32,864 nt of DNA from Moraxellaceae bacterium (GTDB lineage: Bacteria; Pseudomonadota; Gammaproteobacteria; Pseudomonadales; Moraxellaceae): NCBI GenBank assembly GCA_014378805.1, contig JACMMY010000189.1:1-32864 (forward strand). The letters run 5' to 3'. The translations under genes were made by a program, and so were the position numbers. The notes below the pieces were generated by a model, which was not told the origin of the DNA, searched no databases, and saw nothing but the letters and a program-made list of their open reading frames with translations. Shown piece by piece: positions 25,607-32,864 of the stretch (positions within the stretch are counted from its first letter, which is position 1; each line of letters starts with the position of its first letter).

Positions 25607-26442
25607 ATTACTGTTCCTTTGTTGAGTCCTTTCTTCTTCCCTGTGCGAACTAATTCAGCCGCAGCGCTTAAATAGGACAATGCCCCACGCGAACCTTTTT
25701 CATAAAACATGACAGGCATACCATGCGCTGGGGCTTCCGCCAAACGCACATTACGCGGAATAATGGTTTCCAACATTAACCCACCAAAATGAGTGGATAA
25801 TTCTTGTGACACATCATTAGCTAGCGTATTACGTGGATCAAACATCGTGCGTAATACACCTCGAATTTTAATATCAGGGTTGAGCACTTCACGGATTCTT
25901 TCTATTGTTCCAGACAAGTCTGCTAAGCCTTCCAGCGCATAATACTCACATTGCATGGGAATAATCACCCCCGTTGCAGCAGATAATGCATTGATTGTTA
26001 ACAAATTGAGACTTGGCGCACAGTCTATTAAAATATAATCGTATTCATGTTCAATTTTTGCCAATGCTTCTTTTAAAACATATTCACGACGTGGCACATC
26101 AATTAACGATAATTCGACACCCGCTAGATCACGATTCGCGCCAATTAAGCGATAACCGACTTGTGTAGGCTGAATCACGGCTTCAATTGGCGTAGTCCCC
26201 AACATAATATCGGTCGCACTATATGGCAATTCTGTTTTTTGCAGACCAGAACCCATCGTAGCGTTGCCTTGCGAGTCTAAATCAATCAGCAATACTTTTT
26301 TCTTGAGGACGCCTAAAGACGCCGCTAAATTCACTGCGGTTGTGGTTTTACCCACGCCGCCTTTTTGGTTCGCAACTGCCCAAATTTCTGGTCGTTTGGT
26401 TGCATTCGCAGTGGGCTTGGCTGACGTTTTGATGTCGGTCAT
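25603..26442 (-). CDS. parA: Chromosome partitioning ATPase ParA (Soj)
   Basis: Deviant Walker ATPase that positions ParB-parS complexes. It has 279 residues with a short non-conserved N-terminus (1-18), then WAVANQKGGVGKTTTAVNLA, where K27 and K32 form the deviant P-loop. DLDSQGNATMGSG and the LIDCAPSLNLLTINAL Walker B region follow. ATG start, 71 bases after rsmG; the gap contains an inverted repeat. rsmG-parA-parB is the classic origin-proximal order. Confidence 0.96.
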   Translation of the reverse strand: MTDIKTSAKPTANATKRPEIWAVANQKGGVGKTTTAVNLAASLGVLKKKVLLIDLDSQGNATMGSGLQKTELPYSATDIMLGTTPIEAVIQPTQVGYRLIGANRDLAGVELSLIDVPRREYVLKEALAKIEHEYDYILIDCAPSLNLLTINALSAATGVIIPMQCEYYALEGLADLSGTIERIREVLNPDIKIRGVLRTMFDPRNTLANDVSQELSTHFGGLMLETIIPRNVRLAEAPAHGMPVMFYEKGSRGALSYLSAAAELVRTGKKKGLNKGTVI

Positions 26443-26482
26443 CGCTGATTTATTTCCAAATACACGTAAAAAGTAGGGTTAT

Positions 26483-26518
26483 CTTAAATGAAGTTCGAGA
26501 CTTCTTCGCACATTTAAG
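26483..26518. repeat. Nested inverted repeat spanning the rsmG stop codon
   Basis: Arms CTTAAATG (26483-26490) and CATTTAAG (26511-26518) enclose a second pair, GAAGT/ACTTC (26490-26494 with 26500-26504). The rsmG TAA lies in one outer arm. No T-run follows in either direction, so it is a structured intercistronic element rather than a clear terminator. Confidence 0.45.
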
Positions 26519-27152
26519 TAGATAATTTTTGAGTCAGCAAAATCAAATGTCTTTGCTCATTTAATGATGGTACTGATAATTCAATGGTTTTTTGTTCCCA
26601 TGAATCAAGAATAGCCATCTCATCGCTTGGAACTAAGCCTTTCATTGCGGCAAGCACTGCATTAGGCTTTAAATACACTTCACAATCACGGACAAAATCA
26701 CTCAACGACGCAAATGCGCGGCTCGTCACCACATCAAAAACACCTAAATCACTTAATGTTTGGGGTTCTTCAATACGTGCTTGAATGGGCAGAACATTTG
26801 GCATTTTCATGTCAGCAGTCATTTGGCGTAAAAAGCGAATTTTCTTGCCATTACTATCAAGCAACACACATTGACGTTCAGGTTGCACAATCGCAATCAC
26901 AAAACCTGGCAAACCACCACCCGTCCCCACATCTAGCAAACGTCCTTCTGGCAAATGTGGGATCACACTCAAACTATCGAGCAAATGTTTGACCAACATT
27001 TCCTTTGGATCACGAATCGCTGTCAAATTATAAGCCTTATTCCACAGCGTTAAGTTGTCTTGATACTTGAGTAGTTTATTGAGGGTTTCATCACCCAAGC
27101 TTAAACCGAGTTTGAGTGAGCCATCTTTTAAGGAAGCAAATAAAGGGTGCAT
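26514..27152 (-). CDS. rsmG: 16S rRNA (guanine-N7) methyltransferase RsmG
   Basis: Methylates N7 of G527 in 16S rRNA; loss gives low-level streptomycin resistance in many bacteria. It has 212 residues with the start region NLTAIRDPKEMLVKHLLDSL, the SAM-binding LLDVGTGGGLPG at 72-83, VLLDSNGKKIRFL and the family motif VTSRAFASL. ATG start at 27152. mnmG, its usual upstream partner beside oriC, is not here: upstream is a 210-base gap and then a divergent thioesterase gene. Confidence 0.95.
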   Translation of the reverse strand: MHPLFASLKDGSLKLGLSLGDETLNKLLKYQDNLTLWNKAYNLTAIRDPKEMLVKHLLDSLSVIPHLPEGRLLDVGTGGGLPGFVIAIVQPERQCVLLDSNGKKIRFLRQMTADMKMPNVLPIQARIEEPQTLSDLGVFDVVTSRAFASLSDFVRDCEVYLKPNAVLAAMKGLVPSDEMAILDSWEQKTIELSVPSLNEQRHLILLTQKLST

Positions 27153-27362
27153 AGTCTACGTAATTCGAGAAAATCTAGGGGTGAATGATAGCAGGAAGCA
27201 ACGCCTTATCATGCCGTTGATGTAATACGATCGTAAAAAGTTAAGCAATTTCGACAAAAATATACGACTGATGAGGTTAATCTAATTTTTGAAAGTAAAA
27301 TTTTAACGTGTTAACATTCCATGATAATGTTTTAAATCGCTCAAGAATTAACAGGATAAGCC

Positions 27363-27749
27363 ATGTTTAGTCTATCAATCACTCCCCGCTTTTATGAAAC
27401 CGACGCATTTGGTCATATTAACAATACCGTAATCGCGGGCTGGTTTGAGGCAGGACGTGCGCCAATTTTTCAGATTTTCACGCCTGATATGGACATTAAA
27501 AATCTCACGTTGATTCTGGCTCGTATCGAAGTCGATTTTGTGGCACAAACGCATTATGGTCACGATGTTGTGGTGAAAACAGGTATTGAGAAAGTTGGCA
27601 ACTCATCATTCGTTGTGATTCAAGAAGCTTGGCAAAATGATGCATTGGTTGCTAAAGGTAAAGCTGTACAAGTTTATTTTGACTTTAAAACTCAGAAATC
27701 GGATCGTATTCCTGATATACATCGAGTGCAATTAGAGGCGTTGATTTAA
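27363..27749 (+). CDS. Hotdog-fold acyl-CoA thioesterase
   Basis: A 128-residue single-domain thioesterase of the 4-hydroxybenzoyl-CoA/YbgC type. The active-site motif YETDAFGHINN lies at 11-21, with catalytic D14 and the helix VIAGWFEAGR after it. DFVAQTHYGHDVVVKTGIEKVG and AKGKAVQVYFDF are the later strands. It should hydrolyse a fatty or aromatic acyl-CoA in the cytoplasm, but the substrate cannot be told. ATG start with AGGA 8 bases upstream. It is a single gene with its own terminator. Confidence 0.85.
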   Translation: MFSLSITPRFYETDAFGHINNTVIAGWFEAGRAPIFQIFTPDMDIKNLTLILARIEVDFVAQTHYGHDVVVKTGIEKVGNSSFVVIQEAWQNDALVAKGKAVQVYFDFKTQKSDRIPDIHRVQLEALI

Positions 27750-27840
27750 AATCTGAATCGAAAACTGTAAGACTTATAATCTTAATGTAATCAGAGTCGG
27801 TATCTGAATTACAATCACTTACCGCAAACTCAGCAGATTT

Positions 27841-27875
27841 AAAAAGGCTTACGGTTTTCACATGAAAGCCTTTTT
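27841..27875. terminator. Terminator between thioesterase and MBL genes
   Basis: AAAAAGGCTT (27841-27850) pairs with AAGCCTTTTT (27866-27875) across a 15-base loop. It serves the thioesterase gene and, with its A-run, also the convergent MBL-fold gene 56 bases further. Confidence 0.8.
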
Positions 27876-27930
27876 AAAAGTGTCTTCGATAAGAATCGAG
27901 CAGCACAAACGAATCAGATTAAGCGTTGAT

Positions 27931-28992
27931 TTATTTGGTCAATTTTCCATAGTTCACCTTGCCGACATAGAAACTTGGTGTAGTGCCAGGGAACATCCAA
28001 AATGCGCTCATTTCCGAAGATGGAAATACATTGGGATATCGAGGGTCACGCTTCGAAGGTCCTGCGATTGTTTTTTCTTGCACCATCGAAATGTATTGAT
28101 CAATTGAGTTTTCAAGTGTGTTGCCATTAATAATCACTTCTGTACCCAGCGAAGCTGCATAATCTGCCACACCACTCGCCGTAGAATACAGTGGCGCGTA
28201 GGAATCAACGCTAATCCCATTTTCACTGGTCACCCACAATCCATCATCCGTATGAACGACGATAGAATGGTTACCTTCTGTATGACCTGGTGTATGAATC
28301 AACGCCAATCCATCACCCAGCATGATATCTCCATCAAACCGTATAACACGACTTTCGGGAATACCCGCAATCCCATTTGGACAATACCAATCGCGTTGAT
28401 AAGGATTCAAATCCAGAGCCGATGCCCATTCACGGAAATGAACGAGCAACTTAGCATTTGGTAACAATCCAGGCGTATCTTCATTTCCTAACCAGCGACG
28501 CACATCCTGCGTATGTAAATGATCATAAGTGATATAGTCCACATCCTTAGGTTTTAAGCCGATCTTAGCCAGAATTTTAAGTACAGTAGATTGTCGATTA
28601 ACAACGAGACTTTGCAGTAGACGTGGCGATTTATCTTGTAAACGCCGAAAAAACGGTGTTTCTCCATTTCGTTCGTGATCAGAAGGAGAAACCAGCAATG
28701 TTTTTAATCCTTCAGCCGTCTCGAATTGAATGACAAACAAGCGATTTTGAAGATGCAAAAATTCAACGAGATGTTCGCGTGAAAACGCATTGCGTAACCC
28801 ATAACGACTTGGATATGGCACACGCACAAGATCGAACGATTCGTAATATTTAACCTTCGGGCCAGCCAGCATATCTTTGCGAAACAACTCCGCAGCAGTA
28901 CGGACGTTTTCCACACGCGCTTGCTGGCCGAGCGCATTACGGGTCCCTTCAAAATGTTTAATCTGTGTAAATTTAGTCATGGTAGTCATCAT
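27931..28992 (-). CDS. Metallo-beta-lactamase-fold hydrolase with altered metal motif
   Basis: A 353-residue protein with no signal peptide. The first metal motif reads DHLHTQD (H158, H160, D163) instead of the standard HxHxDH, and the second is HTPGHTEGNHS with H237. The bridging acid usually found in a GDT-like turn appears as VTSENG, and no clear last histidine is visible (INGNTLENS). The first 150 residues are long for an AHL-lactonase-like protein and contain VSPSDHERNGETPFFRRL. Hydrolysis of a lactone or ester is possible, but the site may be mono-nuclear or non-catalytic. ATG codons at 28992, 28989 and 28980 are all possible starts. It ends 13 bases after a dehydrogenase gene in one operon, divergent from an AraC regulator. 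Substrate unknown. Confidence 0.7.
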   Translation of the reverse strand: MMTTMTKFTQIKHFEGTRNALGQQARVENVRTAAELFRKDMLAGPKVKYYESFDLVRVPYPSRYGLRNAFSREHLVEFLHLQNRLFVIQFETAEGLKTLLVSPSDHERNGETPFFRRLQDKSPRLLQSLVVNRQSTVLKILAKIGLKPKDVDYITYDHLHTQDVRRWLGNEDTPGLLPNAKLLVHFREWASALDLNPYQRDWYCPNGIAGIPESRVIRFDGDIMLGDGLALIHTPGHTEGNHSIVVHTDDGLWVTSENGISVDSYAPLYSTASGVADYAASLGTEVIINGNTLENSIDQYISMVQEKTIAGPSKRDPRYPNVFPSSEMSAFWMFPGTTPSFYVGKVNYGKLTK

Positions 28993-29004
28993 CCGTGAGA
29001 AGTT

Positions 29005-29991
29005 TTAAAGAATAATACGTGCAGCGCGCAATTCGATTTCGAGCTGGCGCATGCCTTCTTCAAGATGAATCGTCGGTTTATAACCCAATCGGTTCTTCGC
29101 CTTTTCACATGAAATTTTGTTTTTTCGCTGTAAAAACTTAACAGCACTAGGTTTTACTGGCGACTCCATCCCAAATATGGGCAGCAACAGATCACCAACT
29201 TGCAAAGCACGAGTCATCAACCAACCGGGTACAGTAATCAGACGACGTTGACCGACCATTTTGGCGAGATATAGAAAAAATTGATTGCAGGCAGTCGCTT
29301 GATCGTCTGTGATATTAAATGCTTCACCGCAAGCGTCATGCTGGTAAGCTAATAATACACCCGCAATAAGATTGTCTACGTGGACATGATTAATCACGCC
29401 ATTTCCACCATCTGGTAGAACAAACTGATTTTTTTGTAGTGCCTCCAGTGGTCGCATGACCCAAGGCACACTGCCTAAGCCATAGACATCACCGGGACGT
29501 ATCACAATTACACCAAAGCCTTGTTCTGGATCATTGAATTCCAGCGCAATGAGTTCGCTGCTCAGCTTTGTTTCGTTATAAATATTACCTGCCACATCAA
29601 ACGGCCCTTCCTCGGTCACATCTTGAGGATAGTTAAAGCCATAGACCATAACAGAAGATAAGTGAATCAAGCGTTTGACGCCATGCGCACGCGCCGCTTC
29701 GCAAACTGTACGCGTACCCTGATTATTCACTCGGTCATACAACTCTCGCGGGCCATCCTCTTGCACCACTGCTGCCGTATGAAACACAAGATCAACTCCG
29801 CTGAATACCTTTGCCAAAGCAAGTGGATTATTAATATCACCTTGGATTGCTTGCGCCCCGATCAGGCAAGCACGCTCAACTCCTTTGGGAGAAAGATCAA
29901 TACCCTGTACGATCCAACCCAGATTGATCGCATGTTGGGCCATTCTCATGCCAATAAAACCACCGATACCCGTAATTGCAATTGTTGTCAT
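29005..29991 (-). CDS. NAD(P)-dependent epimerase/3-beta-HSD-like dehydrogenase
   Basis: Extended short-chain dehydrogenase of 328 residues. The Rossmann motif GIGGFIG is at 8-14, DLVFHTAAVV follows the fourth strand, and the catalytic triad is S112/S113 with YNETK (Y138, K142). NHVHVDNLIAGVLLAYQ and GYKPTIHLEEGMRQ are typical of the epimerase/3-beta-hydroxysteroid dehydrogenase group. The substrate is likely a hydroxylated ring or sugar-nucleotide-like compound; sugar-nucleotide genes are absent nearby, so a small hydrophobic alcohol is more likely. First gene of the SDR-MBL operon, divergent from the AraC gene, which presumably controls it. Confidence 0.8.
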   Translation of the reverse strand: MTTIAITGIGGFIGMRMAQHAINLGWIVQGIDLSPKGVERACLIGAQAIQGDINNPLALAKVFSGVDLVFHTAAVVQEDGPRELYDRVNNQGTRTVCEAARAHGVKRLIHLSSVMVYGFNYPQDVTEEGPFDVAGNIYNETKLSSELIALEFNDPEQGFGVIVIRPGDVYGLGSVPWVMRPLEALQKNQFVLPDGGNGVINHVHVDNLIAGVLLAYQHDACGEAFNITDDQATACNQFFLYLAKMVGQRRLITVPGWLMTRALQVGDLLLPIFGMESPVKPSAVKFLQRKNKISCEKAKNRLGYKPTIHLEEGMRQLEIELRAARIIL

Positions 29992-30052
29992 TTTAGAATC
30001 CTGTGTTGGCTCATTTCATACTGACATGATGAATGGATATCGATGAACGATC

Positions 30053-30082
30053 TTGACAATATCTGACGAGTGACTTGATAAT
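30053..30082 (+). promoter_or_regulatory. Sigma-70 promoter for the AraC-type gene
   Basis: A perfect -35 TTGACA (30053-30058) and a -10 GATAAT (30077-30082, 5/6) are separated by 18 bases, 33 bases before the chosen ATG. It lies in the 123-base divergent region with the dehydrogenase gene. Confidence 0.5.
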
Positions 30083-30114
30083 TCGCGCCAGATAACAAAA
30101 AAGTGAATCCCGCG

Positions 30115-31119
30115 ATGAGTAAGCCCATACACCGACGGATGATTCCAGAAACCTTTGTACAATTACTCTTTGAGTATCTAGACACACGCGGCGTGAACGC
30201 TGAAGACGTGCTGGGACATCCATGGCCAGTGCCACAGGCGAATGGACTTGGGGGTTTTCCAATTGAGCAATGGATACGATTTCTAGAAAATGCATCTAAT
30301 CACCTCGAAGATCCTCTACTCGGTCTTAAATTAGGTCAATCCATTACACCAAGACATATCGGGGTTCTTGCTTATGTGATTCAAGCCAGTGCAAATCTCG
30401 CAGCAGTTATCGAGCGGTTGGAGCACTATCAGCGCCTAATCTATGATGTCACGCCGATGGTAAAACGCTACAGTCCTGACTATGTCGATCTTGTTTGGGA
30501 TAAAGAACACGGGATGCCAGGATCACTGGTCGATGAGACCGCAATTACAGCACTGATTCACTTTTATCGTAGCTTGACCCGCTCCTCACTTAACCCTTTA
30601 CTTGTGCAATTCCTTAACCCCGAACCTGCCGATGTTCAACCCTATCTTGATTATTTCGGCTGCCCTGTACTTTTTAATCAACATGAAACCATCGTCCGTG
30701 TTGCCCTCAAAGAGTTAAACATTCCACTCAAGACCGCCGATCCCAATATGATGGCGCTCATGGAACAACAGGCTGATCAGTTATTGCAGCAACTGCCTCG
30801 GGAAGACGCACTGATTGAGCAGGTCCGTCAGGTTGCTGCGCGTCTTTTGCATGATGGTGAACCTGACATTAAAAAAGTCGCAGAGATACTCAATACCAGT
30901 GCGCGTACGCTACAACGTAAACTGAATACCGCGGGTTCAAGCTTCCGTAAAGAACTTGAGATCGTGCGAAGGCAAATGGCTGAAAATTATTTACGCGAAT
31001 CTCGGCTCTCAATCGCTGATATTGCCATCCTGCTCGGCTATTCCGAGCACAGTGCCTTCAGTCGCAGCTACAAGTTATGGACGGGAATGACACCGCAAGA
31101 ACGAAGAGAACAAAATTAG
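30115..31119 (+). CDS. AraC-family transcriptional regulator (OruR/ArgR-like, long N-domain)
   Basis: A 334-residue regulator from the ATG at 30115; a GTG four codons upstream is in frame. The first 210 residues match the arabinose-binding-like domain PF12625, with LGLKLGQSITPRHIGVLAYV and a later NPxPxDVxPYxxYFGCPVxFxQ-like segment (NPEPADVQPYLDYFGCPV). The C-terminal HTH pair follows: ILNTSARTLQRKLNTAGSSF and IADIAILLGYSEHSAFSRSY, ending WTGMTPQERR. Regulators of this subgroup usually activate a neighbouring catabolic operon in response to its substrate. Here that would be the divergent SDR-MBL pair. Confidence 0.88.
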   Translation: MSKPIHRRMIPETFVQLLFEYLDTRGVNAEDVLGHPWPVPQANGLGGFPIEQWIRFLENASNHLEDPLLGLKLGQSITPRHIGVLAYVIQASANLAAVIERLEHYQRLIYDVTPMVKRYSPDYVDLVWDKEHGMPGSLVDETAITALIHFYRSLTRSSLNPLLVQFLNPEPADVQPYLDYFGCPVLFNQHETIVRVALKELNIPLKTADPNMMALMEQQADQLLQQLPREDALIEQVRQVAARLLHDGEPDIKKVAEILNTSARTLQRKLNTAGSSFRKELEIVRRQMAENYLRESRLSIADIAILLGYSEHSAFSRSYKLWTGMTPQERREQN

Positions 31120-31277
31120 CGAAGGATGTCGTGTCTTTAATATTTACAGCTCAATTAGAAAACAGCAAAGGCTTTTTTAATATGTAAAAAAATAAGTAGC
31201 CAATCCATCAGACTCTTTTATTCTTCCTGAAAAAACACCCACATTTAAACTATTATTTTTATAAATAAAAATTTTCA

Positions 31278-31353
31278 TGGTGCCGGAAATAGGAATCGAA
31301 CCTACGACCTTCGCATTACGAATGCGCTGCTCTACCAACTGAGCTATACCGGC
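31278..31353 (-). tRNA. tRNA-Thr (anticodon CGT)
   Basis: The minus strand folds as a full cloverleaf of 76 bases with encoded CCA. The acceptor GCCGGTA pairs with the 3' end TTCCGGC apart from one mismatch, the D-arm is GCTCAGTTGGTAGAGC, and the T-loop GTTCGATTC is canonical. The anticodon CGT sits at 31320-31318 in loop TTCGTAA. It differs from E. coli thrW at only a few positions. No integrase or attachment repeat adjoins its 3' end. Confidence 0.95.
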
Positions 31354-31477
31354 AATATTGAAGTCTTTTTGATCATATCGAAACATAAATTTGTAGACAA
31401 GCGATTCGCTTGCTTTAGCATCTTTTTTAGTGTTTCATCAAACAGATTTTATTCATGATGATGCAGGCAATTTTTTA

Positions 31478-32722
31478 ATGCGGTATTTACCATTAGCTTC
31501 CAAACTATTCGGCTCAAAAAGCGCGCTTCTTATTGCATTGTCATGCGCAATCATCACGACAGGTTGTGAAAAAAAAACCGTTGAAGACCCTGATCTTAAA
31601 TTAGCAGAAAAAGACAAAGTCGCACGTCTGATACCCGCACGCGCAAAAGATCGTAAAAGTTGGGCAACCGATATATTGGCAATTATGGATGAAGCGAATT
31701 ATCCGCATTCCCTAGAAAATATTTGCACTATCGTTGCTATTGTTGATCAAGAATCCAATTTTCAAGCGGATCCTGCAGTTGCGGGTTTGTCACGTGATGC
31801 AAAAAAAACATTATTTGAACGCGTTCAAGACAAGTTAGGCGACATTGGCCTAGAAAAGTTCAAGGAAATGTTGAAAAACAAACCGACCCCTGAAGATAGT
31901 TTTATGATGAAAATCAATAAAATAAAAACAGAACGTGACCTCGATTTAATGTATCGAGAAATGTTCGATTATTTTAAAGATCATTATAATCTTTCAGTCG
32001 TAACGGGTGCAGCCAGTTTACTTGCAGGTCTGGACATCAAAGAATATTTGAACCCGATTAAAACACTCGGTTCAATGCAAGTTCATGTGAACTATGCATT
32101 TAGTCATGCACAAACTTTGACAAAAAAAGACGCGATTCGTGATGATATGTACACGCAGTATGGCGGCATGTATTACGGGATCAATCGACTACTGGGCTAC
32201 GATGCGGATTACGACAAACCGATTTACCGATTTGCGGACTACAACTCTGGTGTTTATTCTAGCCGTAATGCGGCGTTCCAACAGACAATTAGTAAGCTGT
32301 CTGATATCCCACTCACCTATGATGGTGACATGCTGTCTTATGATAAAGATAAAAAGGTGCTTGCGACACGCTCAAACACCGAATCTCAAATTGAAATGGT
32401 GGTCAAAGAAAATAAGCTTAACCTTTCCAATGCAAATATTCGTGGAGATTTGCTAAAAGAAAAAGATCAAGAATTTGAAGATACAGAGATCTATAAAAAG
32501 ATAAACATACTTTATTCTGATAAATTCAATAAAGAACCACCCTACGCGATCATGCCTAATGTTGAAATCACAGGCCCAAAACTGAGCCGTGACTACAACA
32601 CAAACTGGTACGCAAATCGTGTGAATGGTCGCTATCTTCGTTGTGCGTCAAACGCTAAAAGACTGGGATTCCAACGCCAAAAAACGATTGATGCCAAAGA
32701 AGAAAATAGTAATGAAGAATAG
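31478..32722 (+). CDS. DUF1615 lipoprotein, lytic-transglycosylase-like
   Basis: From the ATG at 31478 the product has 414 residues with a lipoprotein signal peptide and lipobox TTGC (C30); a GTG 16 codons upstream is in frame but would spoil the signal peptide. DUF1615 is of unsettled function. Three segments recall soluble lytic transglycosylases: DQESNF (E92, like the catalytic ESxF), GSMQVHV (198-204, like GLMQI) and YRFADYNSG (like AYNAG, about 250-258). Between the first two lies an unusually long, charged insertion of about 100 residues. The C-terminus is polar and ends KEENSNEE. It likely acts on, or binds, peptidoglycan at the outer membrane. It stands alone, convergent with the gene at the window edge. 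Confidence 0.75.
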   Translation: MRYLPLASKLFGSKSALLIALSCAIITTGCEKKTVEDPDLKLAEKDKVARLIPARAKDRKSWATDILAIMDEANYPHSLENICTIVAIVDQESNFQADPAVAGLSRDAKKTLFERVQDKLGDIGLEKFKEMLKNKPTPEDSFMMKINKIKTERDLDLMYREMFDYFKDHYNLSVVTGAASLLAGLDIKEYLNPIKTLGSMQVHVNYAFSHAQTLTKKDAIRDDMYTQYGGMYYGINRLLGYDADYDKPIYRFADYNSGVYSSRNAAFQQTISKLSDIPLTYDGDMLSYDKDKKVLATRSNTESQIEMVVKENKLNLSNANIRGDLLKEKDQEFEDTEIYKKINILYSDKFNKEPPYAIMPNVEITGPKLSRDYNTNWYANRVNGRYLRCASNAKRLGFQRQKTIDAKEENSNEE

Positions 32723-32723
32723 A

Positions 32724-32864
32724 CTAAAACACAGCCATTTGATCACGATGGATCATTTCAACTGAGTTCTGTTCCCCCAGTAATTCGGTTATTTTGTTGG
32801 TCGGTTGACGCACGATACGGCTGGCTGAAACCGAATCAAAATTCACCAGTCCCACCGCGATGCG
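32724..32864 (-). CDS. Partial gene at right edge, 3' end only
   Basis: An open frame on the minus strand enters from the right edge and ends with TAG at 32724-32726, one base past the DUF1615 stop on the other strand. The visible 46 residues include VGLVNFDSVSASRIVRQ and end in HRDQMAVF. The segment NKITELLGEQNSVEMIHRD is loosely like the C-terminal half of Phd/YefM-type antitoxins, but that is too weak to name it. The N-terminal part lies outside the window. Confidence 0.5.
   Translation of the reverse strand, partial: RIAVGLVNFDSVSASRIVRQPTNKITELLGEQNSVEMIHRDQMAVF

Noticed and set aside
27849..27870. Sequence TTTCACATGAAA resembling a parS core (TTTCACGTGAAA) near parAB
   Set aside because: Only 11 of 16 parS positions match, and it lies in the loop and arm of a clear terminator hairpin.
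31278..31353. tRNA-Thr as an integration site for a mobile element
   Set aside because: No integrase, no direct repeat of the tRNA 3' end and no composition shift is seen next to it.
31177..31386. 69-residue minus-strand open frame
   Set aside because: It runs through the tRNA-Thr gene and has no protein-like features.
32724..32864. Naming the edge gene as a Phd/YefM antitoxin
   Set aside because: Only 46 residues are visible and the resemblance is loose; the neighbour beyond the window is unknown.

Overview
The window is a stretch of chromosome from a gammaproteobacterium, most likely Moraxellaceae and close to Acinetobacter. The main clues are an Hfq with a long Gly/Phe-rich tail ending in an acidic tip, AT-rich DNA (about 40% GC by eye), the tsaE-mutL-miaA-hfq order without amiB, and class II Fba and Pgk separated by a small Ala-rich lipoprotein. 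Nearly everything is core housekeeping. There is no transposase, integrase, phage gene, CRISPR array or recognisable defence system. The genus call is inference from gene content, not a database match.

Layout. 50-5168: a sugar kinase of the AmgK type (cell-wall recycling) is divergent from lptD-surA, which handle lipooligosaccharide insertion and outer-membrane protein folding. 5379-9537 (minus): tsaE, mutL, miaA and hfq; the first three are packed head to tail with single stop codons between them. 9670-11777 (minus): a DUF4124 envelope protein, ubiC and ubiA (start of ubiquinone synthesis). 11957-13366 (minus): glnA, with a long upstream region that holds a good sigma-54 promoter and two NtrC-like sites. 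13833-16820 (minus): pgk, an Ala-rich lipoprotein gene and fba. 17012-18517: a DUF421 membrane protein, a YgfB-family (UPF0149) protein and a 65-residue PA3496-like protein.

18763-27152 (minus) is a long block: rsmG, parA, parB, exbB, exbD, msbA, lpxK, kdsB and holB. It puts chromosome partition next to a lipid A/KDO module: KdsB activates KDO, LpxK phosphorylates lipid A, MsbA flips the product across the inner membrane, and LptD at the other end of the window inserts it in the outer membrane. 27363-31119 looks more accessory: a hotdog thioesterase, then a metallo-beta-lactamase-fold protein and a short-chain dehydrogenase divergent from an AraC-type regulator. 31278-31353 is tRNA-Thr(CGT). 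31478-32722 is a DUF1615 lipoprotein with lytic-transglycosylase-like motifs, and the window ends inside an unidentified minus-strand gene.

The observations most worth a second look are the same-frame stop/start junctions (tsaE|mutL|miaA and exbD|msbA, two of them using TTG), the sigma-54/NtrC architecture of glnA, the altered metal site of the MBL-fold protein, and the lytic-transglycosylase signature in the DUF1615 protein. I did not find a convincing new multi-gene system.
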